Source of the DNA: Klebsiella pneumoniae
GTDB taxonomy: Bacteria; Pseudomonadota; Gammaproteobacteria; Pseudomonadales; Azotimanducaceae
Assembly (NCBI GenBank): GCA_945878745.1
Contig: CAMDVY010000004.1
Span: 1 to 26,337 of the forward strand
Direction of reading: 5' to 3'
DNA: 26,337 nucleotides
Below are positions 15,219 through 24,013 of the stretch, in pieces. Position numbers and translations under genes: made by a program. The notes below the pieces were generated by a model, which had not been told where the DNA came from, made no database searches, and saw nothing but the letters and a program-made list of their open reading frames with translations. Numbering within the stretch: position 1 is the first letter of the stretch; each line of letters opens with the position of its first letter.

Positions 15219-16241
15219 TCAACTCAAACTTGGCAATCGATAAACACGAGCCGCTGTACCACTGAAGATCGCTGACTTTTCCGACGCGCTCAATCCTGCT
15301 CGTGCGGCGATTCGCTTGAACGTGTTCCACAACGTTCGGTACGACACACACTCCTTGTCCACCGGGAAATTACTTTCGAACATGCAGCGGTTGGGTCCGA
15401 AGGCTTCGATCACGTGGCGATAGTACGGAAACAGCAGTTCGCACAATGCCTCCGAACCGATCGGTGTCTTGCGCTGATGCATATGGAAAGGCGGTTCCCA
15501 TGCGCCAACACGTTGTTGACCCCCGCCCACCTTCATCACCGCGTTGGGAGCCGCGGCGATGGCGTCGATGTTCTGTCGCCACTGTGCAAATGCTGCCGAA
15601 TTGGCAGTGGGGTCTACCTTGCCTCCCAAATGATTGACGATGATCGGCACATCCGGGCAGAGCTTCGCAAGCTTTGCCAGCGTCGGTAATCGCCCGTGGT
15701 CCGGAGAGTAGTTATCGAAGGAGAGGTTGTAGCGACCCAGCAACCGGTAGCCTTCCAGGAACTGCGTATTGAGATCACTGGGGAAAGCACTGCGAATGCC
15801 GCGGAAATTGGGCGAAGCTGACATGTGTGCTTTGAGTACACCATCCACAGCTTGGCCGGAGCGCAGGTCTGCAGCGCCGAAGATGCCCGTGCAGAGTCGG
15901 GTTGAGCCGTAGATACCTGATCGACTCATCGCCGCTATGCCGTGAACAAATTCTGTTTCACCGACGCATCGTTCTGCTTCCGGACCATCGGCCCGATAAA
16001 ACGCACCACACTGAGCGAACACGGTTTGCACGACGTTGTGGCCGGCCAGCGTGATTTCCTGAGTGATCTCCTCGCACAGGTAAACCTTCTCCTCGAAACT
16101 CAGGTAAGGCTCAGTGGTCGCAGTTCGCAAATCCCAGAGATGATGATGCGGGTCGATGATTGGCAGACCCGGTTCGAGAACGGCTTCCGGCGTTTCTTGA
16201 GCCAGCCAGGAGGAGAGACGCTGGTTTGCGGGATGGCTCAT
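15219..16241 (-). CDS. Amidohydrolase-2 family (TIM-barrel) metal-dependent hydrolase
   Basis: This 340-residue protein shows PIIDPHHHLWDLR (His 32-34) as the first metal-binding strand, IVNHLGG at 202-208 and CMFESNFPVDK at 287-297. These are the landmarks of the amidohydrolase-2 family that includes lactonases (L-rhamnono-lactonase-like) and decarboxylases. It would act on a small lactone or amide in the cytosol; the substrate is unknown. There is no signal peptide. It follows the OmpA-family gene by 62 bases and may be transcribed with it. The ribosome-binding site is weak (GGCGA). The REP pair lies directly downstream of its stop. Confidence 0.88.
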   Translation of the reverse strand: MSHPANQRLSSWLAQETPEAVLEPGLPIIDPHHHLWDLRTATTEPYLSFEEKVYLCEEITQEITLAGHNVVQTVFAQCGAFYRADGPEAERCVGETEFVHGIAAMSRSGIYGSTRLCTGIFGAADLRSGQAVDGVLKAHMSASPNFRGIRSAFPSDLNTQFLEGYRLLGRYNLSFDNYSPDHGRLPTLAKLAKLCPDVPIIVNHLGGKVDPTANSAAFAQWRQNIDAIAAAPNAVMKVGGGQQRVGAWEPPFHMHQRKTPIGSEALCELLFPYYRHVIEAFGPNRCMFESNFPVDKECVSYRTLWNTFKRIAARAGLSASEKSAIFSGTAARVYRLPSLS

Positions 16242-16303
16242 GGTGTTCGCCGGTCAGAGGATGTTGGCGCGATTATTACCCACTCGGAACTTGTTACCAA
16301 TCA

Positions 16304-17758
16304 CTACCACTGCGGATACAGCACCACATCGATTCGACGATTTTTCTGCCGACCCTCGGGAGATTCGTTACTGGAAATCGGTTGTGTCTCGCCGTAGCCC
16401 ACTGCGGTCAGCAATTCCTTGGCGATTCCTCCACCACTGAGCAGATAACGCATCACCGCATCGGCACGCGCCTTTGAGAGATCCAGGTTGGCCGCATCTG
16501 CACCGTGGGAGTCGGTATGCCCTTCAACGATGATGGGCGCATCAGGGAACTCGGCGAGCGCCTTGCGAACCTTGCCAAGCAGCCCGTGGTGTCGGCCCTC
16601 CAGAACGGACTGACCACTGCCGAAGGTCACACCCACCATGCGCAGCACCAGTCGATCCTGGACCCGCAACACCTGCGCTTCAGCGGGCTTGAACAGGCTT
16701 TCTACCAATCGGACTTTTTCCTTCAGCTTGCCTTGTCGCTCAAGCTCCGCCTGCAATCGTGCACGCGCTTGTGATTGACCACCAAGGTCAGTCTGTAACG
16801 TTTCGATTTCCTGTTGCAGCGCGATGGCGTATCGCTGTTGTTCTGCCACCTGCTCCTCGAGCCTTGATCGAGATAACAGCAGATCCGCAACCGCATTCGC
16901 CAGCACCGTACCTGCCTCACCCGGCCCACGATCAAAGTAGACCGTCTGGTCAATCAGATCACCCAGGTTGGTTAGCTCCTTCTCCCACGTCGCCACAAAG
17001 GCCTCAAGCGTGATGTCACCACGATCAAGCTGTTTGGCTGACTGCGCGATGTACTGCGCACGCAGTGCATTGTGTGTCGCCAGTGTGGCATTGTCGCGGG
17101 GTTGATCGGTGTCGTAACGATCCTGGGCCAGCGTGGTTCGCGCCTGCAGCAGAAGTGCCTGGGCTTCCGCAAATCCCTTTGGGGCATCACGAGACGCCCT
17201 CAGATCATCGGCAATGGCGATTTGTCGCTGGGCCTCTGCAAACAGTGTCGTTTCGATCGCACCCAGTTCCGCCTGACGGAAATACTGAACGGCTTTCTCA
17301 CGATATTTCGCAATGTCTGCATCACGATTGCGCTCCAGACGTGTAGTCGCGGCCCGCAGTTCCGACTCACCATCCATCCACAAGTCATTGTCAGCCGACC
17401 TGGCGCCTGCTGACTCTGCATCCCGTCTTGCTGCAATCGCGTCCGTCAGCAGTTCACGAGCGCGCAGACTGGCTTCCTCCACCTGCGCAAAACCGTTGCT
17501 CGATTGCGCCAGCAGTTCACGGATACGTTCGCGCTTGCCACCATCTTCGGCAACTTCCTCTGCCTTGCGAAAAGCGTCCATGCTGCGACGGAACAGATTA
17601 GGCGCCAACAGTTCACCCTGCGCATCGACGGCGCGAGTCCGTGCTGCATCGGCGCCGTTGAACAGTGGGTCGCGGGACGCCACATCGCTTGCCGAAAACG
17701 CAGGAGTTGCCAATAGTGCCAGGCATAACAGACCAACCCACCGGATGATGGCGCGCAT
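16304..17758 (-). CDS. OmpA-family envelope protein with long coiled-coil region
   Basis: A signal peptide (RWVGLLCLALLATPAFSA, cleaved near residue 22) is followed by a mostly helical, charged region of about 330 residues rich in Ala, Arg and Glu, with heptad-like stretches near 290-345. The C-terminal OmpA-like domain starts near residue 365, with VEGHTDSHGADAANLDLSKARADAVMRYL and a final GRQKNRRIDVVL. Such domains bind peptidoglycan, so the protein is probably periplasmic and ties the wall to other envelope parts. No beta-barrel is evident. Its start overlaps the stop of the HAD gene by one base (TGATG), indicating coupling. Confidence 0.88.
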   Translation of the reverse strand: MRAIIRWVGLLCLALLATPAFSASDVASRDPLFNGADAARTRAVDAQGELLAPNLFRRSMDAFRKAEEVAEDGGKRERIRELLAQSSNGFAQVEEASLRARELLTDAIAARRDAESAGARSADNDLWMDGESELRAATTRLERNRDADIAKYREKAVQYFRQAELGAIETTLFAEAQRQIAIADDLRASRDAPKGFAEAQALLLQARTTLAQDRYDTDQPRDNATLATHNALRAQYIAQSAKQLDRGDITLEAFVATWEKELTNLGDLIDQTVYFDRGPGEAGTVLANAVADLLLSRSRLEEQVAEQQRYAIALQQEIETLQTDLGGQSQARARLQAELERQGKLKEKVRLVESLFKPAEAQVLRVQDRLVLRMVGVTFGSGQSVLEGRHHGLLGKVRKALAEFPDAPIIVEGHTDSHGADAANLDLSKARADAVMRYLLSGGGIAKELLTAVGYGETQPISSNESPEGRQKNRRIDVVLYPQW

Positions 17759-18561
17759 CAGACTTCTCCTCTTTCAAGCAGGCGGTCGATCGCATGAGCT
17801 ACGCCTGCTTCATCATTGCGCAGCGTCACAAAGGTGGCTGCACTGCGCGTCCTTTCGTCGGCCTGACCCATCGCCACGCTGGCGCCGGCGACACGAAACA
17901 TCTCCAAATCGTTTTCCGCATCTCCGAACGCAACAACCTGCAGCGGCATGATACCCAGACTGCTGCAGGCCGCTTCGAGCGCTGCACCCTTACTGGCCGC
18001 TTTCGCTGTCAAGGTCAGCACCAGCTTTCCAGTGGGGCCGATCGAGTCATAAATGTTGACCGAATGCGCGAAACGCGCGCCAAGCTCGGCACGGATCCGT
18101 TCGTTACAGCGGGAACCTTGAATCGCCGCCACGCGCGGCAGATTGGTCCTGTCGGGAATCAGCGCCGGAAGTGGCTGCATTTCGGCATCCAGAAGATTGG
18201 GATCCGGCTGGCCTTCCATTTTCAGCAAAACACGATCATTGACCGTGACCGTTGCGATGCAGCGTTCGGCATTGCAGATGGCGTATAGCTCGGCAACAAA
18301 GTCCAGTGGCATTCGATGATCGAACAGATCTTTGCCGCTTGCCGGGTCGAGTACCTGGGCACCCGAGCAGGCGATGATCGGTCCGGATATGTCGAGTTCT
18401 TTGGCAACTCTGCGGGCCATGTGCGACCAGCGGGCGGTGGCAATGATGATGCCGATCCCACGATCCCTTGCGGCTCGGACAGCCCGAATGTTCTCGGCAG
18501 GAATGTGTTCTCCCACCAGCAGCGTTCCATCAAGGTCGATGGCGAGCGCCTTGTATTGCAT
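17758..18561 (-). CDS. Cof-type HAD-IIB phosphatase
   Basis: This 267-residue protein begins with the HAD nucleophile motif AIDLDGTLL (Asp 9 and Asp 11), has IIIATARW as motif II and ends with VVAFGDAENDLEMFRVAG as motif IV. Together with a C2 cap in the middle, this is the Cof/HAD-IIB class. These enzymes dephosphorylate sugar phosphates, nucleotides or flavin precursors; the substrate is not evident. It is cytosolic. ATG at 18561 is preferred over the in-frame GTG at 18573 because it lies nearer to the usual distance from the first motif. It is followed, with a one-base overlap, by the OmpA-family gene, a functionally odd pairing. Confidence 0.88.
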   Translation of the reverse strand: MQYKALAIDLDGTLLVGEHIPAENIRAVRAARDRGIGIIIATARWSHMARRVAKELDISGPIIACSGAQVLDPASGKDLFDHRMPLDFVAELYAICNAERCIATVTVNDRVLLKMEGQPDPNLLDAEMQPLPALIPDRTNLPRVAAIQGSRCNERIRAELGARFAHSVNIYDSIGPTGKLVLTLTAKAASKGAALEAACSSLGIMPLQVVAFGDAENDLEMFRVAGASVAMGQADERTRSAATFVTLRNDEAGVAHAIDRLLERGEV

Positions 18562-18687
18562 GTTCAAGTCCACAGCAGGCGAATGGATGGATGACTCGCC
18601 CTGTGGGCGACCATTTCAGGCGGCGACTGTGGGCTGTTCAGTGGATGCGGTCAAGACGGCGCGACCCAGCCTTGAAGGCCCTTGTGC

Positions 18688-19629
18688 CTACCGCACTTTT
18701 ACATCGTACGGTTCAAACCAGGTCTGCTCGATGGCCTGGTGGATGCTGATCAAATCGCCTTGAAAGTCATCCAGCGACGCATGCAGTTCGGATCGAACGA
18801 GCTGTCGCAGCGGAATGCTGTCCATCCTGGCAAGTAACTGCTCAACTGCCAGAATCGGCAATTGATGACGAGGCAGGCGCCGACTGCTGTACCGCATCTG
18901 AAACAGGCAATATCGAACCGAACGAGGAAAATTGAGATCATTCAGCAGGAAGTGCAGAACCCTCGCCGGGGTAACACGGCTGCGGACACTTCGACGATAC
19001 ATCTGGTAGGCCGACGCAGAACGTAAAACGCTCACCCACAGGATAGTGTCGTGATCGTTGATCATCTCATCCCGTGCAACCAGCAGATCACCAGCCACAT
19101 CGATGATCCGCGTCGTCATGTCGGATCGTTCGAGATACCGCCCAAGCATCAGGAATTCGTACTCCGGACCTCGACTCATGGTGCCCGAAAACAGACCGCT
19201 GATCTGCTGGCTGCGTTCGATGATTTCGCTGATGACCGGCCAGGAGGCCTTGCGAAACGACGTGTTCCCCAGTTTTTTGTTGGCAAAGAGGTGAAGATCG
19301 TTGACCGACTCGAACGCCTCCCGTGGCACCACATCACGTAGTGTCCGCATGTTTTCACGGGCAATCCGGATCGCACTCAGGATCGAGTTGGGATTTTCGG
19401 CAGAACCAGCGAGGTAGCGCATGGCTACTGTGGCCAACTGCGCCTGAGGCGAAATCTGGAAGCCTGCGCCGCTGCCGGTAATGCGAATCAGGTTATACCA
19501 GCTGACCGGCGCATTATTTGGCAGGTCCAGCAACAACTCAGTGAACACGTTGATGAGACGGGCAGTGTTCTCGGCGCGCTCAAGGTTCCGTCCTACCCAG
19601 TACAAACGGCCTGCAAGTGATGACAGCAT
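18688..19629 (-). CDS. Alpha-E domain protein (DUF403)
   Basis: This 313-residue all-helical protein starts with MLSSLAGRLYWVGRNLERAENTARL and later has YEFLMLGRYLERSDMTTRIIDV. These are the duplicated signature motifs of the alpha-E (DUF403) family. In many bacteria it is encoded directly after a circularly permuted ATP-grasp ligase and often before a transglutaminase-like protease. The set is thought to make or modify peptides, but the product is unknown. Here it starts 27 bases after the ATP-grasp gene ends. The next gene, 126 bases downstream, is unrelated, so the transglutaminase-like member is missing from this locus. Confidence 0.9.
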   Translation of the reverse strand: MLSSLAGRLYWVGRNLERAENTARLINVFTELLLDLPNNAPVSWYNLIRITGSGAGFQISPQAQLATVAMRYLAGSAENPNSILSAIRIARENMRTLRDVVPREAFESVNDLHLFANKKLGNTSFRKASWPVISEIIERSQQISGLFSGTMSRGPEYEFLMLGRYLERSDMTTRIIDVAGDLLVARDEMINDHDTILWVSVLRSASAYQMYRRSVRSRVTPARVLHFLLNDLNFPRSVRYCLFQMRYSSRRLPRHQLPILAVEQLLARMDSIPLRQLVRSELHASLDDFQGDLISIHQAIEQTWFEPYDVKVR

Positions 19630-19656
19630 CAGACGTCCTCAACGATCCAGGTGTCT

Positions 19657-21078
19657 TTACTGCCACCGCCCTCCCTGTGAGGACTTCACGACGAGCGAAC
19701 CTTTGCGCAACGCTACACGGGTCAGCCCACCGGCCGTCACCGACATCTTCGCGCCTTGCAGGACAAACGGCCGCAGGTCGACATGCCTGGGCTCAATGGC
19801 GTTATCACACACCGTCGGCACCGTGGACAACGACAGGGTCGGTTGAGCGATGTAGTTGCGGGGATTGTCTCTCACCTGGAGCCGCATCTGTTCCACCTCT
19901 GCGCGGGAAGCATGTGGGCCCACCAGCATCCCGTACCCACCCGATTCGTTGGCCGGTTTGACCACAAGTTCCGCAAGGTGCTCTTCCACATACTGCATGG
20001 AATCGGGATCGGCACACCGCCAGGTTGGCACGTTAGGCAACAACGGTTCTTCCGCGAGATAGTACCGGATCATTGCCGGTACATAGCTGTAGACCACCTT
20101 GTCATCGGCAACCCCAGCACCCGGCGCGTTGGCGATGGCAACGTTACCTTTGTACCAGGCACGAAACAGTCCAGGCGTGCCCAGAACCGACTGACGATCA
20201 AAGGTCTCCGGGTCCATGAACGCATCGTTGATGCGCCGATACACGGTATCCACTCGTCTGAGCCCTTCAATCGTGCGCATATAGACACAATCATCATCAA
20301 GCACAATCAGATCCCGGCCAGCGACCAGTTCGGCGCCCATTCGTTGGGCAAGGAAGGCATGTTCGAAATAGGCGGAGTTGAATATGCCGGGCGTCAGCAC
20401 GACGATTTCCGGCCGATCACCGGGCCGAGGCGACAACGACGCCAGCATGTCGAACAGCTGCGAAGGATAGGCATCAACCGGTCGAATCCGCATGGTGCGG
20501 AATACTTCCGGGAACACCCGCTTGGTGACGCTGCGATTTTCCAGCATGTAAGACACGCCGGAGGGCACGCGCAGGTTGTCCTCCAGCACATAGACCGTAC
20601 CATCCCGATCGCGCACCAGATCGGTGCCGCAGACGTGAGCCCACACGCCATGTCGGGGCGAGGCGCCAACCGCTTGTGGCAGGAAATCCTTGGAACTGAG
20701 AATCAGATGCGCCGGGACGACGCCATCGCGGACGCAATTCTGGCCGTGGTAAACGTCATCGATGAACATGTTGAGCGCCCGCAGCCGCTGCTGAAGACCC
20801 GCCTCAATGCTCGCCCATTCACTTCGTGCAATAACCCTCGGAATGATGTCGAGCGGCCACGCACGATCGATGTTCTCGCCATCTGCGTACACCGTGAAGG
20901 TAATACCCATTTCCATGATGGCGCGATTGGCCGCGGCCTGACGAGACTTCAGACCATGATTGGAGAGTTCTTGCAGGTAGGTCATCAACGCCAGCGCGAC
21001 CGGGCGAGGTGTTCCGTCGGCGGTCACCAATTCGTCGTAATGTTGATGGCCTTGATAGGCCGACCAGTTGGTACTCAT
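19657..21078 (-). CDS. Circularly permuted ATP-grasp (type 2) ligase
   Basis: This 473-residue protein matches circularly permuted ATP-grasp proteins (the former DUF404/DUF407): YDELVTADGTPRP near residues 14-26, VLEDNLRVPSGVSYMLENR at 164-182 and the ATP loop VVKPANESGGYGM at 372-384. The family is predicted to form amide bonds with ATP in the cytosol; the substrate is unknown. ATG at 21078 begins the conserved region. A candidate promoter lies at 21132-21160. It forms an operon with the alpha-E gene. A 460-codon open frame lies on the opposite strand, but it is a composition shadow of this gene. Confidence 0.9.
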   Translation of the reverse strand: MSTNWSAYQGHQHYDELVTADGTPRPVALALMTYLQELSNHGLKSRQAAANRAIMEMGITFTVYADGENIDRAWPLDIIPRVIARSEWASIEAGLQQRLRALNMFIDDVYHGQNCVRDGVVPAHLILSSKDFLPQAVGASPRHGVWAHVCGTDLVRDRDGTVYVLEDNLRVPSGVSYMLENRSVTKRVFPEVFRTMRIRPVDAYPSQLFDMLASLSPRPGDRPEIVVLTPGIFNSAYFEHAFLAQRMGAELVAGRDLIVLDDDCVYMRTIEGLRRVDTVYRRINDAFMDPETFDRQSVLGTPGLFRAWYKGNVAIANAPGAGVADDKVVYSYVPAMIRYYLAEEPLLPNVPTWRCADPDSMQYVEEHLAELVVKPANESGGYGMLVGPHASRAEVEQMRLQVRDNPRNYIAQPTLSLSTVPTVCDNAIEPRHVDLRPFVLQGAKMSVTAGGLTRVALRKGSLVVKSSQGGRWQ

Positions 21079-21131
21079 CGCCTTGGGGTTATCCTGCTCG
21101 CTCGAAGACTCGATTCGACTATGCTAACTCA

Positions 21132-21160
21132 GCTATAGGCTCGACAGGTGTCCAAAGCAA
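21132..21160 (-). promoter_or_regulatory. Candidate sigma-70 promoter of the ATP-grasp/alpha-E operon
   Basis: On the minus strand TTGCTT (21160-21155) and TATAGC (21137-21132) are separated by 17 bases. Transcription would start near 21125, about 47 bases before the ATG at 21078. Confidence 0.45.
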
Positions 21161-21269
21161 ATGTCAGGCCGGGCAAATCAAGTTGTCACCAGATTCTACT
21201 GGTTCACAGATGCTTCATTGGAAGGCGCGCACAATTCAGACACCTCAAGCGCGCGCTCGGGAGGATGCG

Positions 21270-21485
21270 ATGGATTACCTGAAGGTTTGGATGACAGTGT
21301 TGCTGGTGACAAGTCTGCTCGCCATGCCAGTCCATGGCGCCGCCCCGAAACCGGCCGTGCTGGTCAAAAAAACAATGGACGGTCGATGCCTGACCAACAA
21401 GCACCCCGAGTTCTGGAAGACCAAGATCTATGTCGGCAAGCCGAACTTGGGGGCATGTATTGCCAGCGGGGGACGCAAGGTTTGA
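21270..21485 (+). CDS. Small exported protein with two cysteines, 71 residues
   Basis: I do not recognise a named family. An excellent ribosome-binding site (GGGAGG) stands 6 bases before the ATG at 21270. Residues 1-24 form a clear signal peptide (YLKVWMTVLLVTSLLAMPVHGA). The mature part is about 47 residues, basic, with Cys in GRCLTNKHP and Cys in LGACIASGGRK, which could form one disulfide. The spacing of Cys, WKTK-Y and AC-SGGR looks like a compact domain rather than random sequence. A GCGCGC inverted pair (21225-21230 and 21249-21254) lies in the leader. It is divergent from the ATP-grasp gene and convergent with gpsA, 31 bases apart. Confidence 0.7.
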   Translation: MDYLKVWMTVLLVTSLLAMPVHGAAPKPAVLVKKTMDGRCLTNKHPEFWKTKIYVGKPNLGACIASGGRKV

Positions 21486-21516
21486 GCAGGACCGATACGG
21501 TCGCGCAACACAGACG

Positions 21517-22512
21517 TCAGCCGACAGCTGCGATTGCTTCGAGAAACGTCTCCACCGTCAATTGACCATCCAACAGACCGCACACAGCAGCCACAAACGG
21601 CGCCTCAAAACCTGATCGCTGGCACACATCCCGAAACATTCGTGCGGCTCGAACGCCCTCGCTCACCATGACCATCTTCCCCTGAGCCTGTGCCAGCGTC
21701 TGACCAAGACCGAGCCGTTCGCCCATCTCGCGGTTCCGACCATGGGGAGAGGTCGCGGTCACAAACAGATCGCCAATGCCTGCCGCAGTCAGCGCGGTCG
21801 CTGGATCAGCGCCGAGCTTGGGCAACAGGCCGACGGCTTCACGATAGCCTGCAGTGAAAATCGCGGCTTTCAGATTATCACCACCCAGCCCGCTGGGCTT
21901 CAGCCCATCCGCCACACCACAAGCGAGCGCGATAACGTTCTTGAATGCGCCCCAGTACTCGGCACCCAATGGATCACTCGCGGGGGCCAGTTTCAAGGTG
22001 CGCGTAGTCAGTTGTTTGGCCACGCGAACCGCGGCTTCGCGGTGCCGACTGGCAACCAGCGCGGTGGTATACACACCCTGTGCGAGTTCAGGTGCAATGG
22101 TCGGCCCCATCATCACGCAGAGGATGTTGCTCCTGCCGCCGGCCTTGAGTTTTTCTTCGATGACATCGGAAATCAGTCGGTCTCCATCAGCCAGACCTTT
22201 GGCCAGGTCGACCAGAATCTGATCCGATTTCAACAATGGCACGAGGTCATCAACGACACTGAGCACAACACCGGATGGCAGCGCCAGAATGACGTATTCG
22301 GCGCCCTGGATGGCCTCCGCGATGGACATTGTGACCTTCATGCCCTGCATGATCACACCAGGCAGATACTTGGCATTGACCTCGGTTGCCTTGAGGCTGT
22401 CGTGCACCTCCTGCTCGACCGTCCAGCCAATGACTGAATGTCCGGCCTGTAACCAGTTGCGTGCCAGTGCTGTACCGAAGTTACCGAGTCCGAGAACGGC
22501 GATTGCGCTCAT
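21517..22512 (-). CDS. gpsA: Glycerol-3-phosphate dehydrogenase [NAD(P)+]
   Basis: This 331-residue enzyme reduces dihydroxyacetone phosphate to sn-glycerol-3-phosphate, the backbone precursor of phospholipids, in the cytosol. The N-terminal Rossmann motif is GLGNFG at residues 8-13. Further GpsA landmarks are LPSGVVLSVVDDL, LAKGLADGDRLISDV, GPTIAPELAQG, WGAFKNVIALACGVADGL and GIGDLFVTATSPHGRNREMG. ATG at 22512 was chosen because it begins the Rossmann strand and overlaps the stop of the upstream hydrolase (ATGA). A longer frame from 22533 has no support. It is the last gene of the minus-strand lipid-related run. Confidence 0.9.
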   Translation of the reverse strand: MSAIAVLGLGNFGTALARNWLQAGHSVIGWTVEQEVHDSLKATEVNAKYLPGVIMQGMKVTMSIAEAIQGAEYVILALPSGVVLSVVDDLVPLLKSDQILVDLAKGLADGDRLISDVIEEKLKAGGRSNILCVMMGPTIAPELAQGVYTTALVASRHREAAVRVAKQLTTRTLKLAPASDPLGAEYWGAFKNVIALACGVADGLKPSGLGGDNLKAAIFTAGYREAVGLLPKLGADPATALTAAGIGDLFVTATSPHGRNREMGERLGLGQTLAQAQGKMVMVSEGVRAARMFRDVCQRSGFEAPFVAAVCGLLDGQLTVETFLEAIAAVG

Positions 22513-23423
22513 GCTGTCACCTTGTCGAGCCATTGGACGAGGTCACCGATAACCTCGTCACGATTGGTTTCATTGAATACTTCATGTCGAGCCCCTGCAT
22601 ACCAGCGATACTCCAGTCGCGATAGTCTGCAACCCCGATAGGCCTCGAGCATGCGATTGATGTCCAGTTGTCCACCATGCACAGGATCATCAGCGCCCGC
22701 AAAAACATAAATCGGCAGTGTCAGCGGAATCTTCGCAAGACATGCAGGAGTTTGTGTCATGGCTGCTCCGGCAAACAGATCCACCAACGATCCGGTTGTG
22801 AGGACAAAGCCGCACTCAGGATCGTCGACGTACTTCTTCACCTCCGCTGCATCGCGACTGAGCCACTCAAAGCCAGTTGCACCCGGTGTGTCGAATGCCT
22901 TGTTGGAACCGCCAAACAGCAGTTTTTGCAGGAGTTCGCTCGATTGATCCGGCCCATGTCGCCATGCCTCAAAACGGGCAACGAGTTTGGGTACCAACCG
23001 TCCGAAGCGATTCTTGAAGCCAGGGGAGCCGGATAGCGCGAGTGCATCGATCGAGTATCCGTAACGGGTGATGTACTGCTGACTCAGCATGGAGCCCATG
23101 CTGTGCCCCAACAGGATCAGTGGCACATCGGCGTTTCTGGCGCGCAACCTGCGATTGAATTCACAGGTATCCGCCAGCGTGCGGTTCCAGCCATCTCCAC
23201 CCATGTAACCAAGTCGGGCTCGACCGGTACGACCGTGACCACGATGGTCATTGGCAAATACCGCATAACCAGCCTTGTTCAGTGCCTGAGCGACGGCATC
23301 GTATCGTCGAGCGTGCTCCCCCATGCCGTGGGCAATCTGCACGATGGCTTTGGGTGCTTCGATATCCCACGCATAACCGGCGACTGTCTGGCCATCGCTT
23401 GCGACCAGATCACAATGATCCAT
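22509..23423 (-). CDS. Monoacylglycerol lipase/lysophospholipase-like alpha/beta hydrolase
   Basis: This 304-residue protein belongs to the serine hydrolase group of monoacylglycerol lipase and lysophospholipase L2. The oxyanion motif is HGMGEH at 32-37. FANDHRGHGRTG is typical, the nucleophile is Ser 108 in GHSMG, the acid lies in GADDPVHGG near 245, and the base is His 280 in GARHEVFNE. It probably cleaves acylglycerols or lysophospholipids in the cytosol or at the membrane. ATG at 23423 was chosen because a strong AAGGGGGG lies just upstream; the longer frame overlaps the phaR stop. It starts 25 bases after phaR ends and overlaps gpsA by 4 bases, so the three are one transcription unit. 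Confidence 0.88.
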   Translation of the reverse strand: MDHCDLVASDGQTVAGYAWDIEAPKAIVQIAHGMGEHARRYDAVAQALNKAGYAVFANDHRGHGRTGRARLGYMGGDGWNRTLADTCEFNRRLRARNADVPLILLGHSMGSMLSQQYITRYGYSIDALALSGSPGFKNRFGRLVPKLVARFEAWRHGPDQSSELLQKLLFGGSNKAFDTPGATGFEWLSRDAAEVKKYVDDPECGFVLTTGSLVDLFAGAAMTQTPACLAKIPLTLPIYVFAGADDPVHGGQLDINRMLEAYRGCRLSRLEYRWYAGARHEVFNETNRDEVIGDLVQWLDKVTA

Positions 23424-23448
23424 CAACCCCCCTTCGTTCGCCCTTGTC

Positions 23449-23940
23449 TTATTCTCTTTTCTCGTCCCGGGGATCGTGATCAGGACCATCATCCCCAACT
23501 ACCGGATCAGGGGGCGGTGCCTGCTCCTTTCCCTTGTTCGTTCGTGATCGGAACGGCGCCTCAAAGGCCTGACGCACAAGATTGAGCGGATTCATCTCGT
23601 TGAGTTGACGCAGATTGGAGCGGAATTGCTCCTGGTGATCCAGGAACGAAACGATGCTCTGTTCAATGTAACGGGAAACCACACCGCCCATACGATCACC
23701 ATAAAAACGGATGATCTGTTCGATGGCACGATTGGTGAGCACGGCCTGATGGCCTTCGGTTTCCTGCTCCGCAAGAATCTGCAGCAGTACGGACCGAGTG
23801 ATGTTGGCGCCGTCTTTGGCATCCAGAACTTCAATGCTCTCGCCCTTCACAATCAGGTCGCGCGCATCTTCCATGGTGACGTAGCGGCTGTCTGTCATGT
23901 CGTACAGCCGGCGATTCGGGTATTTTTTCAGCTTGTGCAT
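23449..23940 (-). CDS. phaR: Polyhydroxyalkanoate synthesis repressor PhaR
   Basis: The first residues (MHKLKKYPNRRLYDMTDSRYVTMEDARDL) are the highly conserved DNA-binding domain of PhaR. A second helical PHB-accumulation regulatory region follows (ITRSVLLQILAEQE, FYGDRMGGVVSRYIEQSIVSFLDHQEQFR) and then a Pro/Asp-rich tail. PhaR represses phasin and its own gene and is released when it binds PHB granules. ATG at 23940 has AAGG 7 bases upstream and starts the conserved domain; a GTG 7 codons earlier is less likely. No PHA synthase or phasin gene is in the window. Neighbours are two lipid-type hydrolases and gpsA, which suggests a role in lipid or carbon storage control. Confidence 0.92.
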   Translation of the reverse strand: MHKLKKYPNRRLYDMTDSRYVTMEDARDLIVKGESIEVLDAKDGANITRSVLLQILAEQETEGHQAVLTNRAIEQIIRFYGDRMGGVVSRYIEQSIVSFLDHQEQFRSNLRQLNEMNPLNLVRQAFEAPFRSRTNKGKEQAPPPDPVVGDDGPDHDPRDEKRE

Positions 23941-24013
23941 GACGCCCTTCAGTTCCGGCACGAACCAGCCTGATGAAAAATGACTGTGGCTACTCTACCG
24001 GATCGCGACGGTT

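Noticed and set aside
18597..18609. CGCCC-TGT-GGGCG palindrome in the gap between the alpha-E and HAD genes as a terminator
   Set aside because: The stem is only 5 bp and no T-run follows on either strand.
19756..21138. A 460-codon open frame on the plus strand opposite the circularly permuted ATP-grasp gene
   Set aside because: It lies entirely opposite a gene with clear family motifs. Its product is rich in His, Arg and Gln without domain-like patterns, as expected for a composition shadow of a GC-rich gene.
21742..22437. A 231-codon open frame on the plus strand opposite gpsA
   Set aside because: gpsA motifs are continuous on the other strand, and the plus-strand product has no domain pattern or ribosome-binding site.
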